Shown: positions 10,490-20,015, counted from the stretch's first letter. The stretch: 64,000 bases of DNA from Streptococcus halotolerans (GCF_001598035.1 NZ_CP014835.1:124001-188000), one strand, 5' to 3'. Numbers and translations are program-made. Notes: generated by a model not told the origin, from the sequence alone.

Positions 10490-10882
10490 TTAGTCACGTC
10501 CTTCAAAAACAGGAAGGCTGATGATTTCAATTTTGTAACCATCTGGATCTGTGATGAAGTAAAACATTGGTTTTTGATCTGGCAATCCTTTGATGTCTGT
10601 GATGGTGTAACCAGCTTCTTGATGAGCCTTATGAAGGCCTTCAATATCTTCAACACCAAGAGCAATATGACCATAGCCATCACCAAGTTCATAAGCAGCG
10701 TGGCCATAATTGTAGGTCAACTCGAGTTCGTATTCATAACCATCTGCACGTAGGTAAACAATGGTAAATTCTTGCTTTGGGAAGTCTAAACGACGATCTT
10801 CAGTCAATGACAAAGCGTCTGCGTAGAATTTTAAGGAAGCATCTAAATCTTTGACGCGAACACAGGTATGCAATGGTTTCAT
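10490..10882 (-). CDS. gloA: Lactoylglutathione lyase (glyoxalase I)
   Basis: A 130-aa glyoxalase I, about the usual length for bacterial single-domain enzymes. It starts MKPLHTCVRVKDLDASLKFY, contains the middle GYGHIALGVEDI block and ends TDPDGYKIEIISL. The expected metal ligands are present: His5, a Glu in YELELTYN, His in GHIALGV and Glu in YKIEII. It converts the methylglyoxal-glutathione hemithioacetal to S-lactoylglutathione in the cytoplasm. AAAAAGGAG precedes the start. It reads toward the bidirectional terminator and appears monocistronic. Confidence 0.93.
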   Translation of the reverse strand: MKPLHTCVRVKDLDASLKFYADALSLTEDRRLDFPKQEFTIVYLRADGYEYELELTYNYGHAAYELGDGYGHIALGVEDIEGLHKAHQEAGYTITDIKGLPDQKPMFYFITDPDGYKIEIISLPVFEGRD

Positions 10883-10984
10883 ATTAGTCTCCTTTTTCGA
10901 AATGCTGACTATTTTTAATTCAATTATTATCTTATCAAAAAGGCTAGTCTTTTACTAATGATAATGTTTACGTTATGTCATTTA

Positions 10985-11653
10985 CTAGTTGAAAGTGGAG
11001 ATGACTGTGTGACGTTCTTTGCGTTGACGCGGGTGTTTAGGGTCTTCCAAGCGATAACCTAATGACATCATGCTTGCAATTCCTTCTTTGTTACTGTCAA
11101 TCACACCGTATTCATCTAAGAGAGCATTAACTTTTTGATAAGGGAAGCCTTCAATGGGACAGGAATCAATGCCTAATAAAGCAGCAGAGGTCATCATATT
11201 TCCTAGAGCGATATAAGTTTGTTTTGCTGTCCAATCCCATAGACGGTCTTTGTTATCTGCGATTTCCATATCTGATTCTTGAAAGATTTGGTACTGCTTT
11301 AAGCGAGTTTTTATAGCTTCTGGTTCAGAAATACCACGGCGGACAAGGCTGTCATAGACCGACTCGCTATCGTAGCGGGCATTTTTCTCAGCGATTAAAA
11401 GAATAAAATGACTTGCTGTCTCTAACTGCGATTTAGCACCCCAAGAAACGGCTTTGATGGCCTCTTTAACGGCTGCATTTTCCAAAACGACAAAGCGCCA
11501 GCCTTCTAAACCAATGGAAGATGGGCTTAACCAAGCAGCATCTAAAATAGTGTCTAAATCCTCTTGAGGAATTTTTTTGTCTTGATAGACACGCATGGCG
11601 ACACGTTTTTGATAAGCATCTTGAAGTTGTTGGCGAACGATTTGATTATCCAT
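10985..11653 (-). CDS. NAD(P)H-dependent nitroreductase family protein (NfsB-like)
   Basis: A 222-aa FMN-binding nitroreductase-fold protein. KRVAMRVYQDKKIP near the N-terminus and WLSPSSIGLEGWRFVVL form the phosphate and isoalloxazine binding region; MTSAALLGIDSCPIEGF is the usual later block. It likely reduces nitro compounds, quinones or flavins with NAD(P)H; the physiological substrate is unknown. The start was set at 11653 because AAAAGGAG lies 7 bases upstream; a longer frame from 11686 places that site inside the gene. It is divergent from the ClC gene. Confidence 0.88.
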   Translation of the reverse strand: MDNQIVRQQLQDAYQKRVAMRVYQDKKIPQEDLDTILDAAWLSPSSIGLEGWRFVVLENAAVKEAIKAVSWGAKSQLETASHFILLIAEKNARYDSESVYDSLVRRGISEPEAIKTRLKQYQIFQESDMEIADNKDRLWDWTAKQTYIALGNMMTSAALLGIDSCPIEGFPYQKVNALLDEYGVIDSNKEGIASMMSLGYRLEDPKHPRQRKERHTVISTFN

Positions 11654-11779
11654 AATGTCTCCTTTTCTTTGGAAATATGATACCATTTTTTGGTGATGAT
11701 GACGATGATTACCCCTTGAAAGTGTGTCTTAAAACGTGTTAAGATAGAGGTATTTAGGATAAAATTCACAGGAGGCATT

Positions 11780-13315
11780 ATGGATCAGCATCAAAAAGCT
11801 AGGTCGTATTTATCAGAATCGATTTTATTTCTCATTTTCAGGGGGATTATTGTCGGGCTGTTGGCAGGATTTGTGGTGAGTAGTTTTAGATTACTTATTC
11901 AAGTAGTTTATGAAAAGGTTTTGCATTTATATGAACTCGCTCACGAACAAAGTATTTATTTAGCACTTATTCTTGGCTTATATGCCCTTATTGCTTTAAT
12001 CGTAGGGAAATTGCTGCTATCAGAGCCACAAATTAAGGGATCCGGTATCCCTCAAGTTGAGGCTGAACTCAAAGGATTCATGCACTTGAATTGGTGGAGC
12101 GTACTCTGGAAAAAATTTGTAGCAGGTTTATTAGCTATTTCAAGTGGTATGCTTCTAGGTAGAGAAGGCCCTAGTATTCAACTGGGTGCTATGGTTGGTA
12201 AAGGCGTTGCAACCAAGTTTGGCTTAGCCTCTTTTGGAGAGAAAACCTTGATTGCTAGTGGTTCGGCAGCAGGGATTGCAGCAGCTTTTGGCGCACCGAT
12301 TGCTGGGCTTCTTTTTGTCGTTGAAGAAGTTTATCATCATTTTTCACGAACGGTTTGGATTACGACTCTAACGGCCAGTCTGACAGCAGATCTGGTCTCC
12401 AAACAGTTCTTTGGGATGGCCCCTGTGCTTGATTTTGCTTCCCATTTAGCCCGCCTACCCTTAGAGGCTTATTGGTTGTATCTCATTATGGGTCTTGTTT
12501 TTGGCTTTTTGGCGTTTGGTTACGAAAAAGTGGTCTTGGTTGTTGGAGACTGCTACCAGAAACTAGGGAAAATACTTCATATCCAGCCAGCCTATTTTAG
12601 CATTGTTGCCCTCATTGCTATCATGCCCTTAACTTATTTTCTTCCCATCCTTTCTGGAGGAGGTCATGAAGTCATTGTCACCCTTCCTAAACTTAATCTA
12701 AGTTTTTGGGTCTTGTTAATGTGGCTAGTTATTCGTTTTGTTTACTGCATGATTTCTTATGGTAGTGGTGTTCCGGGTGGTATTTTTCTGCCCATCTTAT
12801 CCCTTGGAGCCCTGTCAGGTGCGGCCTTTGGTGCCTTAGCTGTTCAACTTGGTTTGATTGATAACAGCATGTTTAGTATTTTTATTATCGCAGGGATGAG
12901 TGCCTACTTCGGCGCTGTTTCAAAAGCCCCACTGACCGCTATTGTCTTGGTTTGTGAAATGGTTGGAAATCTCTCGCAACTCATGCCTCTAGCCTTTGTT
13001 ACCCTTGTGTCATATACCGTTATGGATCTGCTTAAAGGTGCCCCAGTCTATGAAGCCATGTTGGAAAAAATGTTTGCCAACAAGGAAGTCGACGTTTCTG
13101 AAAAACTCATGCTTCTGCAGTGGCCAGTATCAGATAAAATTGCTGGTAAACAAGTTCGCGAATTAGAGCTACCGCGACAAATTTTGATTACCAATCAAGT
13201 CGTCAATGGCAAAAATGAAGTCGTGTCTGGATCGTCTGTTTTGTATTTGGGGAATACTATCGATATCATCATCCGAGAGTCTGATCGTCATTTAGCTGAG
13301 AAATATTTACTCTAA
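11780..13315 (+). CDS. ClC family chloride/proton antiporter with TrkA-C domain
   Basis: A 511-aa ClC protein. The selectivity-filter motifs are GSGIPQVEAEL (about residue 90), GREGPSIQLGA (about 130) and GSGVPGGIFLP (about 330), followed by a cytosolic C-terminal TrkA-C/RCK-like domain (about 440-511). Glu in GREGP is the gating glutamate, which fits an antiporter. It moves chloride (or fluoride) across the membrane, often for acid tolerance. CAGGAGG lies before the ATG. It forms a monocistronic unit with its own terminator. Confidence 0.9.
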   Translation: MDQHQKARSYLSESILFLIFRGIIVGLLAGFVVSSFRLLIQVVYEKVLHLYELAHEQSIYLALILGLYALIALIVGKLLLSEPQIKGSGIPQVEAELKGFMHLNWWSVLWKKFVAGLLAISSGMLLGREGPSIQLGAMVGKGVATKFGLASFGEKTLIASGSAAGIAAAFGAPIAGLLFVVEEVYHHFSRTVWITTLTASLTADLVSKQFFGMAPVLDFASHLARLPLEAYWLYLIMGLVFGFLAFGYEKVVLVVGDCYQKLGKILHIQPAYFSIVALIAIMPLTYFLPILSGGGHEVIVTLPKLNLSFWVLLMWLVIRFVYCMISYGSGVPGGIFLPILSLGALSGAAFGALAVQLGLIDNSMFSIFIIAGMSAYFGAVSKAPLTAIVLVCEMVGNLSQLMPLAFVTLVSYTVMDLLKGAPVYEAMLEKMFANKEVDVSEKLMLLQWPVSDKIAGKQVRELELPRQILITNQVVNGKNEVVSGSSVLYLGNTIDIIIRESDRHLAEKYLL

Positions 13316-13387
13316 GTTAGAAGACTGACGCATGAACGTAATGATTTTGAATATTTTCCACATCCATTGTAATGCTATTTGAGAAAG

Positions 13388-13435
13388 AAAAACTCTCAGA
13401 AAGGGTTATTTAGTCCCCTTTCTGGGAGTTTTTTT
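13388..13435 (+). terminator. Terminator after the ClC gene
   Basis: AAAAACTCTCAGAAAGGG pairs with CCCCTTTCTGGGAGTTTTT around a short loop, ending in a run of T. Confidence 0.85.
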
Positions 13436-13546
13436 ATGGATATGTTAGTCACGCATTGTCAATCTTGCTATTGATTAGAAGATTGGTCTATATTCTGAAA
13501 TAACTAATGATAGATCGGTTGTTCTCTGCTATCATTGGCTGTCGGA

Positions 13547-14632
13547 CTAGCCTTCAAAATAAAGTAGTTCTTTTGGTGTTTTGGTGAAGGTTTCAAAGCC
13601 ATTTTTGGTGACATAGCCGCAATCTTCAATTCGAACACCAACCTTGCCAGGAATGTAGATACCTGGTTCTACGGAGAAACACATGCCTTCTTGGATTTCC
13701 ATATCATTGCCTTCCATAATGGATGGGAATTCATGAACATCCATACCAAGCCCATGTCCAAGACGGTGGTTGAAGTATTCTCCGTAACCAGCTTTTTCAA
13801 TGACCCGCCGTGCAGCAGCATCAACTTCAGCAGCAGTGACACCTGGTTTGATAAATTCTTGGGCAGTTAATTGAGCTTCTAGGCAGAGGTTATAAATATC
13901 TTTTTTGAATTGATCTGGCTGCCCAACGGCGACGGTTCTGGTCATATCACTAGTATAGCCAAGTGTTTCAACCCCCAAATCAAAGAGGAGTAGGGCATCA
14001 TTTTCGATCTTGTTGACTCCCGGAATACCGTGAGGATTGGCAGCATTATCGCCAGTGAGTACCATGGTCTCAAAACTCATTTTGGAAATGCCCTGTTTTT
14101 TGAGTTCAAATTCAATCTGAGCGATGATATCAGTCTCTGTTTTATCGAGTGAAATGGTGTCAAAACCGATTTGCACAGCCTTATCAGCCCAGTCACCAGC
14201 AACCAACATCTTTTGGATTTCATCATCAGATTTAATTAATCGCATGTTTTGGATTAAAGGAGTCAAGTTGACAAAGGCACTTGTGAAGACAGCTTCTAAG
14301 CCTTTAAATTTAGTAACATTAAGGTTGTCGAATTCCACAGCCACTTTGGCAAAATCAGTTTGTGGCAAAACGGCTTTGATTTTATCCCATGGATTTTCAG
14401 CATCTTGATAGCCAACGACTGGAAAGTCGATGACGCTTTCAGCGCGTGCGGCGTCAAGCGCCGGTAAGAAAAGGAGAGGTTGCTTATCAGCCATCAAAAA
14501 GAGGAACATATAGCGTTCGTGGGGATCGCTAGCAAATCCTGTTAGGTAATTGATGGTAACAGGATCAGAAACAACAGCTGCTGGTACATCCTGTTTAAGT
14601 AAGTTCTCTAAAAGTAAATCAATTTTTGTCAT
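13547..14632 (-). CDS. pepQ: Xaa-Pro dipeptidase
   Basis: A 361-aa M24B metallopeptidase that releases proline from X-Pro dipeptides. The N-terminal creatinase-like domain (1-130) precedes the pita-bread catalytic domain, whose five dinuclear-metal ligands lie in LLFDLGVETLGYTSDMTRT (two Asp), HRLGHGLG (His), EPGIYIP (Glu) and RIEDCG (Glu). AGAAGGG lies before the start. It is divergently transcribed from ccpA, the classic pepQ/ccpA arrangement of lactic acid bacteria, and shares a 194-base promoter region with a cre site. Confidence 0.93.
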   Translation of the reverse strand: MTKIDLLLENLLKQDVPAAVVSDPVTINYLTGFASDPHERYMFLFLMADKQPLLFLPALDAARAESVIDFPVVGYQDAENPWDKIKAVLPQTDFAKVAVEFDNLNVTKFKGLEAVFTSAFVNLTPLIQNMRLIKSDDEIQKMLVAGDWADKAVQIGFDTISLDKTETDIIAQIEFELKKQGISKMSFETMVLTGDNAANPHGIPGVNKIENDALLLFDLGVETLGYTSDMTRTVAVGQPDQFKKDIYNLCLEAQLTAQEFIKPGVTAAEVDAAARRVIEKAGYGEYFNHRLGHGLGMDVHEFPSIMEGNDMEIQEGMCFSVEPGIYIPGKVGVRIEDCGYVTKNGFETFTKTPKELLYFEG

Positions 14633-14743
14633 GTCATCCCTTCTTTCTGTCTCTTATTTTTTCAGAAACTGCCTTAAAAATCAAGCTTTTACAGTCTTTT
14701 TCCTCAGATTCTCAAATAAATAAAAGAAAAAATAGCGTTAGAC

Positions 14744-14772
14744 TTGAAAGTGTTTCCAAATCGTGATAGTAT
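14744..14772 (+). promoter_or_regulatory. ccpA promoter overlapped by a cre site
   Basis: A cre-like sequence TGAAAGTGTTTCCA (14745-14758) matches the consensus at 13 of 14 positions. It overlaps a -35 box TTGAAA (14744-14749), which is 17 bases from a -10-like TAGTAT (14767-14772). Binding of CcpA here should block its own promoter and may act on pepQ. Confidence 0.7.
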
Positions 14773-14826
14773 AGACTATGAAAGCGTGATTTTCAGGTAA
14801 AAAAATACAACGAAAGGAACATTCAT

Positions 14827-15828
14827 ATGAATACAGATGATACTATTACCATTTATGATGTCGCCAGAGAAGCAGGTGTATCAATGGCAACCGTTAGTCG
14901 TGTTGTCAATGGTAACAAAAATGTGAAAGAAAATACCCGTCAAAAGGTCCTAGAGGTTATCGATCGTTTAGACTACCGTCCTAATGCCGTAGCGCGTGGT
15001 CTTGCTAGCAAGAAAACGACGACAGTTGGAGTTGTTATTCCTAATATTTCTAATGCCTACTTTGCCCTTTTGGCTAAAGGTATCGATGATATCGCTGAAA
15101 TGTACAAATACAACATTGTATTGGCTTCGAGTGATGAAGATGAAGATAAGGAAGTCAACGTGGTTAACACGCTATTTGCTAAGCAAGTTGACGGGATTAT
15201 CTTCATGGGGCACCGGTTGACTGATAAGATTCGTGCTGAGTTTTCACGCTCACGCACTCCAGTCGTTCTTGCGGGAACAATTGATTTAGAGCATCAATTG
15301 CCAAGTGTTAATATTGATTACGAAAAAGCGGTTGAAGGTGTTGTTTCAGACCTAGCCAAACACCACAAAAAGATTGCATTCGTTTCAGGCCCTCTTCTTG
15401 ATGACATCAATGGAAAAGTACGCCTTGCTGGCTATAAAGCTGGTTTACAATCGCATCAGCTTGACTATACAGAAGGTCTTGTTTTTGAAGCCAAATACCG
15501 TTATGAAGATGGTTTTGAACTAGCAGAACGTGTGATTAACTCAGGTGCAACAGCTGCCTATGTTGGCGAAGACGAACTTGCTGTTGGTCTTTTGAACGGT
15601 CTCTTTGCTGCTGGCAAACGTGTCCCAGAAGATTTCGAAATTATTACAAGTAATGATTCCGAAATTGTGAAATACACACGACCAAACTTGTCATCTATCA
15701 ACCAGCCAATTTATGATTTAGGTGCGGTTGCTATGCGTATGTTGACTAAAATCATGAACAAAGAAGAATTAGAAGAAAAAGAAATTATTCTTAATCATGG
15801 TGTTACTAAGCGTGCATCTACAAAATAA
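14827..15828 (+). CDS. ccpA: Catabolite control protein A
   Basis: A 333-aa LacI-family regulator, the usual CcpA length. The N-terminal HTH TIYDVAREAGVSMATVSRVVNG is near-identical in CcpA proteins, followed by the hinge helix (RPNAVARGLASKK) and a periplasmic-binding-like core that binds HPr-Ser46-P. Its partner HPr is encoded in this window at 52034. It binds cre sites to repress or activate carbon genes; candidate targets here are its own promoter and the gabD upstream region. GAAAGGAAC lies before the start, and a terminator follows. Confidence 0.96.
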   Translation: MNTDDTITIYDVAREAGVSMATVSRVVNGNKNVKENTRQKVLEVIDRLDYRPNAVARGLASKKTTTVGVVIPNISNAYFALLAKGIDDIAEMYKYNIVLASSDEDEDKEVNVVNTLFAKQVDGIIFMGHRLTDKIRAEFSRSRTPVVLAGTIDLEHQLPSVNIDYEKAVEGVVSDLAKHHKKIAFVSGPLLDDINGKVRLAGYKAGLQSHQLDYTEGLVFEAKYRYEDGFELAERVINSGATAAYVGEDELAVGLLNGLFAAGKRVPEDFEIITSNDSEIVKYTRPNLSSINQPIYDLGAVAMRMLTKIMNKEELEEKEIILNHGVTKRASTK

Positions 15829-15835
15829 GCAAGTG

Positions 15836-15866
15836 ACATGACTTCTTAGTAGAGTCATGTTTTCTT
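15836..15866 (+). terminator. Terminator after ccpA
   Basis: ACATGACT (15836-15843) pairs with AGTCATGT (15853-15860), followed by TTTCTTATTT. Confidence 0.75.
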
Positions 15867-15918
15867 ATTTCTAAAAATAGTGGTAGAATAGACCAAATAA
15901 TGAAAAGAGAGACAATCT

Positions 15919-17376
15919 ATGACAAATGAAACCCTCATGCAGTATTTTGAATGGTACTTACCAGCAGACGGCCAGCATTGGCAACGCCTTATCGATGATG
16001 TTGATACCTTAAAACAACTCGGAGTCAATAAGGTTTGGATGCCACCGGCTTTTAAGGGAACAGGTTTTGAAGATGTTGGCTACGGCGTTTACGATCTCTT
16101 TGACTTAGGAGAATTTGACCAAAAAGGAACTGTTCCAACAAAGTATGGAACCAAGGAAGATTATCTGCGAGCAACCAAAGTGCTAAATGAGGCTGGCATC
16201 ATGCCTATTGCTGATGTGGTTCTTAACCATAAGGCGAATGGTGATGATAAAGAACGTTTTAAGGTTTTGAAAATGAATCAGTCCAATCGTCAAGAACCTA
16301 TATCAGAGCCTTATGATATTGAGGCTTGGACGCATTTTGCCTTCCCTGGCCGGCAAAAGCACTATGATGATTTTGAATGGCACTGGTATCACTTCTCAGG
16401 AACGGACTATGATGCGCTTCATAACGAAACTGGTCTATATATGGTCATGGGAGACAATAAGGGCTGGGCTGATCAAGACAGTGTTGATGAAGAAAATGGT
16501 AATTATGATTACCTTATGTTCAATGATGTCGATTTTAGGCATCCAGAGGTAGTGGCTAATCTACAAAAGTGGGTCGGTTGGTTTCTAGAAACAAGTCAGG
16601 TAGGAGGATTTCGATTAGACGCTGTTAAACATATTGATTCCGAATTCATGGCTAATTTTATCCGATATATCCGTGAGAATCACAAAGACAATCTTTATGT
16701 TTTTGGAGAGTACTGGAAGGATGACACTGAGGAAAATATCGACTATTTGGAAAATGTCGACTTGCAATTTGACCTGGTGGATGTTGTTTTACACATGAAC
16801 CTCTATCAGGCCTCTCTAGATGGTCAGAACTTTGATTTAACAAGGATTTTAGACGGTAGCTTGATGCAAACTAGACCAGATTTTGCGGTTACTTTTGTGG
16901 ACAATCATGACTCTCAAAGAGGTCAGTCTTTGGAGTCGACGGTGGAAGACTGGTTTAAACCCCTTGCTTACAGCCTGATTATGCTGCGCCAGCAAGGAAA
17001 ACCTTGTCTTTTTTATGGGGATTACTATGGTATTGAGGGCGAGTTTGCTCAGGCTTCTTTCAAAGAAATCATTGACAAATTAGCCTACCTCAGACAAAAA
17101 TATGTTTATGGCAGTCAAGTGGACTATTTTGATCATCCTAATTGTATCGGATGGGTCAATCAAGGTGATGAAAACCACCCCCACCCACTAGCAGTTGTCA
17201 TGTCAAATGGTGATGCTGGTTGGAAAGACATGGAAATTGGCCAGCTACATGCTGGAAAAACCTTTATTGATTACCTAGGTCATTCAGAGGAAGAAGTGGT
17301 TATTGGTGATCAGGGTTGGGCAACATTTCCAGTTCAAGCTGGATCAGTCTCAGCATGGATCCAAAAAGGAGAATGA
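15919..17376 (+). CDS. amyA: Cytoplasmic alpha-amylase (GH13)
   Basis: A 485-aa GH13 alpha-amylase without signal peptide, so it acts on internal maltodextrin or glycogen-type glucans. MQYFEWYLPADGQHW is the start typical of the cytoplasmic type. The catalytic triad is visible: nucleophile Asp234 in GFRLDAVKH, acid/base Glu264 in VFGEYWKDD and Asp331 in FVDNHDSQRG. Promoter elements lie in the 60 bases after the ccpA terminator (TAGAAT near 15885), so it is separately transcribed. The neighbouring cre-bound ccpA promoter suggests shared carbon control, but no cre was seen directly upstream. Confidence 0.93.
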   Translation: MTNETLMQYFEWYLPADGQHWQRLIDDVDTLKQLGVNKVWMPPAFKGTGFEDVGYGVYDLFDLGEFDQKGTVPTKYGTKEDYLRATKVLNEAGIMPIADVVLNHKANGDDKERFKVLKMNQSNRQEPISEPYDIEAWTHFAFPGRQKHYDDFEWHWYHFSGTDYDALHNETGLYMVMGDNKGWADQDSVDEENGNYDYLMFNDVDFRHPEVVANLQKWVGWFLETSQVGGFRLDAVKHIDSEFMANFIRYIRENHKDNLYVFGEYWKDDTEENIDYLENVDLQFDLVDVVLHMNLYQASLDGQNFDLTRILDGSLMQTRPDFAVTFVDNHDSQRGQSLESTVEDWFKPLAYSLIMLRQQGKPCLFYGDYYGIEGEFAQASFKEIIDKLAYLRQKYVYGSQVDYFDHPNCIGWVNQGDENHPHPLAVVMSNGDAGWKDMEIGQLHAGKTFIDYLGHSEEEVVIGDQGWATFPVQAGSVSAWIQKGE

Positions 17377-17397
17377 CGCCAGTTTTTAGACAGGTTC

Positions 17398-17443
17398 AGA
17401 TGGAAGAAACCGTTTATTTCGGATATTCACTTCCATCTTTTTT
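17398..17443 (+). terminator. Terminator after amyA
   Basis: GATGGAAG (17399-17406) pairs with CTTCCATC (17430-17437), followed by TTTTTT. Confidence 0.75.
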
Positions 17444-17541
17444 ATTTTAGAAAATAAACTTCTTAGAAAGATGGTTTTATTGGCAATCATGTCTGGTCTC
17501 CTTCATTTCTTCATCGTTTAGGCGTTTTGTCTACAATACGA

Positions 17542-17566
17542 GTCAGTCCTTGGACTGATTTTTTGT
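17542..17566 (+). terminator. Second terminator-like hairpin before the glycosyltransferase genes
   Basis: TCAGTC, loop CTTG, GACTGA followed by TTTTTTG. It lies only about 30 bases upstream of the -10 of the next gene and would insulate it from amyA read-through. Confidence 0.7.
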
Positions 17567-17596
17567 TTTGTTAATGAAAATGTCCCCTGTTTGCGT

Positions 17597-17609
17597 TATA
17601 ATAGGCCAT
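17597..17609 (+). promoter_or_regulatory. Promoter placing initiation at the glycosyltransferase ATG
   Basis: A perfect TATAAT (17597-17602) ends 7 bases before ATG 17610. A weak -35 (TGAAAA, 17575-17580) is 16 bases upstream. No Shine-Dalgarno sequence lies between. Confidence 0.7.
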
Positions 17610-18608
17610 ATGAAAGTATTACTGTATTTAGAAGCGCCAGAACAATTGAGCAAATCAGGCATTGGTCGGGCTATCAAACATCAAAAAAAGGCTTTAGAGT
17701 TAGCAGGGATTGACTATACGACTGATCCCAATGATGACTATGATCTCGTCCATATCAATACTTACGGCCTCAAAAGTTGGCATCTTTTAAGGAAATCTCA
17801 AAAAGCGGGCAAACGTGTGATTATGCACGCGCATTCCACAAAAGAAGACTTTGAAAATTCATTTATTGGGTCAAATATGGCTGCGCCTCTTTTTAAAAAA
17901 CATCTTATGCGCTTTTACCAAGCGGCGGATTATCTTATTACGCCAACAGCCTATTCTAAACAATTGATTCAATCCTACGGTATTACGACACCCATTTCAG
18001 CTATTTCCAATGGTATTGATTTGACACGTTATCAACAAAGTCATAGCAAGGAAGCTATTTTTAGGGCACATTTTAACCTTAAAAAAAGCGATAAAGTTGT
18101 CATTTCTGCTGGTCTCTTTTTTGAGCGTAAAGGAATTGATGACTTTGTCAAAGTCGCAAGACTCATGCCTCACGTCACTTTTATCTGGTTTGGCCATATT
18201 AACCATTATTTAATTCCAAGCCATATTAGACAGATTGTCGAAGGTGATCATCCAGATAATGTTATTTTCCCAGGCTACATTAAGGGAGATATCTATGAAG
18301 GTGCCATGACGGGAGCGGATGCCTTTTTCTTCCCAAGTCGTGAAGAAACCGAAGGTATCGTTGTCCTTGAAGCGCTAGCTAGTCGTCAACAGCTAGTTTT
18401 ACGCGATATTCCGGTCTATGAAGGCTGGATTGATGAGCATTCTGCCTATTTAGCTAAAAATGTTGTTGGTTTTGTCTACGCTCTAGAAAAAGTTCTGGCT
18501 GGTAAAGAAAATAAAGTTGAGGCTGGTTACCAGGTTGCCGCAAGTAAGGATATCAAGTTGGTTGCAGAGCAATTAGCAGCCGTCTACCAAAAAGTATTGG
18601 AGCTCTAA
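17610..18608 (+). CDS. GT4 glycosyltransferase, probable diglycosyldiacylglycerol synthase
   Basis: A 332-aa GT-B glycosyltransferase (Glycos_transf_1). It resembles the CpoA-type enzymes that add the second hexose to monoglucosyldiacylglycerol. The acceptor-side motif SGIGRAIKHQ and the nucleotide-sugar motif SREETEGIVVLEAL (EX7E type) are visible; no membrane segment is present, so it is a peripheral membrane enzyme. The start at 17610 keeps the conserved MKVLLYLEAP beginning; the longer frame to 17568 crosses the promoter. There is no Shine-Dalgarno, so the mRNA is probably leaderless. The next glycosyltransferase starts 1 base after its stop. Confidence 0.82.
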   Translation: MKVLLYLEAPEQLSKSGIGRAIKHQKKALELAGIDYTTDPNDDYDLVHINTYGLKSWHLLRKSQKAGKRVIMHAHSTKEDFENSFIGSNMAAPLFKKHLMRFYQAADYLITPTAYSKQLIQSYGITTPISAISNGIDLTRYQQSHSKEAIFRAHFNLKKSDKVVISAGLFFERKGIDDFVKVARLMPHVTFIWFGHINHYLIPSHIRQIVEGDHPDNVIFPGYIKGDIYEGAMTGADAFFFPSREETEGIVVLEALASRQQLVLRDIPVYEGWIDEHSAYLAKNVVGFVYALEKVLAGKENKVEAGYQVAASKDIKLVAEQLAAVYQKVLEL

Positions 18609-18609
18609 A

Positions 18610-19962
18610 ATGAGAGTTGGATTATTCACGGATACCTACTTCCCACAGATTTCAGGGGTAGCAACGAGTATCAAAACCTTAAAAACAGAGTTGGAAAAAT
18701 TAGGGCATGAGGTTTTTATTTTTACAGCAGCAGAAAAAAACATTCGTATTGATGACGACCCCACCATTATTCGCTTACCAAGTGTTCCATTTGTAGCTTT
18801 TAGTGAGAGACGTGTCGTTTATTCTGGGTTGTCGTCAGCCTATAAGATTGCTAAGGAACATCATCTCGATATTATCCATACCCAAACGGAGTTTAGCGTT
18901 GGCATTTTTGGCTGGATGATTGGGAAAGAATTAGGGATTCCTGTTGTACACACCTACCACACCCACTATGAAGACTATGTGCATTATATTGCCAAAGGTC
19001 GATTGATTAGACCAGGTATGGTCAAGTATTTTGTGCGCAATTTTTTGAAAGATTGCGATGGTGTTATTTGCCCAAGTCGTATTGTCTTGAATATTTTGGA
19101 TTCTTATAGGGTCAAAATCCCTAAAAGGATTATCCCGACTGGAATTGAGTTGGAGCAGTACAAGCGCCCTGAGATTCAAGAAGCAGATATTTTAGCTTTG
19201 CGGCAAGAATTGGGGATTGCTAGTGATGATACCATGCTGTTAAGTTTATCTCGCATTTCCTATGAAAAAAATATTCAAGCTGTTTTGCGTGCTCTTCCCG
19301 AGGTTATTGCAGAAAATCCCAAAGTTAAATGTGTGGTGGTTGGTAGTGGTCCTTACCTAGATGATTTAAAAGACTTAGTGGCTGCATTAGGGTTGGATGA
19401 TCATGTCATTTTTACAGGGATGATAGCTCAGGAAATGACAGCTTATTACTATAAGGCAGCTGATTTTCTCGTATCTGCTTCAACCAGTGAAACACAAGGC
19501 TTGACCTATACTGAAAGTTTGGTTAGTGGGACGCCAATTATCGCACATAGTAACTCTTATTTAGAAGATTTGTTGGATTGTCCTATGTTTGGCTATCTCT
19601 ATGATGATAGTGAGGGGATTACTCAGGCTATTTTAAATGCTATCGCTGATACGCCAAGAATGACAGAGGAATGTTTAACGCACAAACTTTATGAGATATC
19701 ATCGGAGCGCTTTGCCTTATCGGTTTATGAACTCTACATTGATGCCATTATTTCGAAAGAGTATCAAGTGAGCACAAGTCCTTTTGCTTTGGACGGTAAG
19801 AAAAAATACACACATATTAAATTAATGAGAAATACCTTTGGAGTGCCGTCAACCCTTGTCCGAACAACAGCTCAAACCTCTGTTAGAGTATTAAAAACGC
19901 CAAAATTATTAGTTGATCGGATTAGAACGGTTTCGCTACGTGATAGGGACTCAGATGACTAG
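18610..19962 (+). CDS. GT4 1,2-diacylglycerol 3-glucosyltransferase
   Basis: A 450-aa GT4 enzyme like the streptococcal monoglucosyldiacylglycerol synthase (IagA in S. agalactiae), which makes the glycolipid anchor precursor of lipoteichoic acid. MRVGLFTDTYFPQISGVATSIK is the characteristic start; TYHTHYEDYVHY, PTGIEL and SETQGLTYTESLVSGTP mark acceptor and donor binding. The last 60 residues are basic with R/K repeats, fitting membrane association. Pairing with the upstream enzyme gives a two-gene unit for glucosyl- and diglycosyl-diacylglycerol. The ATG is 1 base after the previous stop, so it is translationally coupled. Confidence 0.88.
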   Translation: MRVGLFTDTYFPQISGVATSIKTLKTELEKLGHEVFIFTAAEKNIRIDDDPTIIRLPSVPFVAFSERRVVYSGLSSAYKIAKEHHLDIIHTQTEFSVGIFGWMIGKELGIPVVHTYHTHYEDYVHYIAKGRLIRPGMVKYFVRNFLKDCDGVICPSRIVLNILDSYRVKIPKRIIPTGIELEQYKRPEIQEADILALRQELGIASDDTMLLSLSRISYEKNIQAVLRALPEVIAENPKVKCVVVGSGPYLDDLKDLVAALGLDDHVIFTGMIAQEMTAYYYKAADFLVSASTSETQGLTYTESLVSGTPIIAHSNSYLEDLLDCPMFGYLYDDSEGITQAILNAIADTPRMTEECLTHKLYEISSERFALSVYELYIDAIISKEYQVSTSPFALDGKKKYTHIKLMRNTFGVPSTLVRTTAQTSVRVLKTPKLLVDRIRTVSLRDRDSDD

Positions 19963-19982
19963 ACAATAATCCAATATTTGAC

Positions 19983-20010
19983 TTGACAATCTGTTGAATT
20001 ATGATATTCT
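19983..20010 (+). promoter_or_regulatory. thrS promoter
   Basis: TTGACA (19983-19988), a 16-base spacer and TATTCT (20005-20010), the latter preceded by TGA as an extended -10. Confidence 0.75.
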
Positions 20011-20015
20011 AAACC

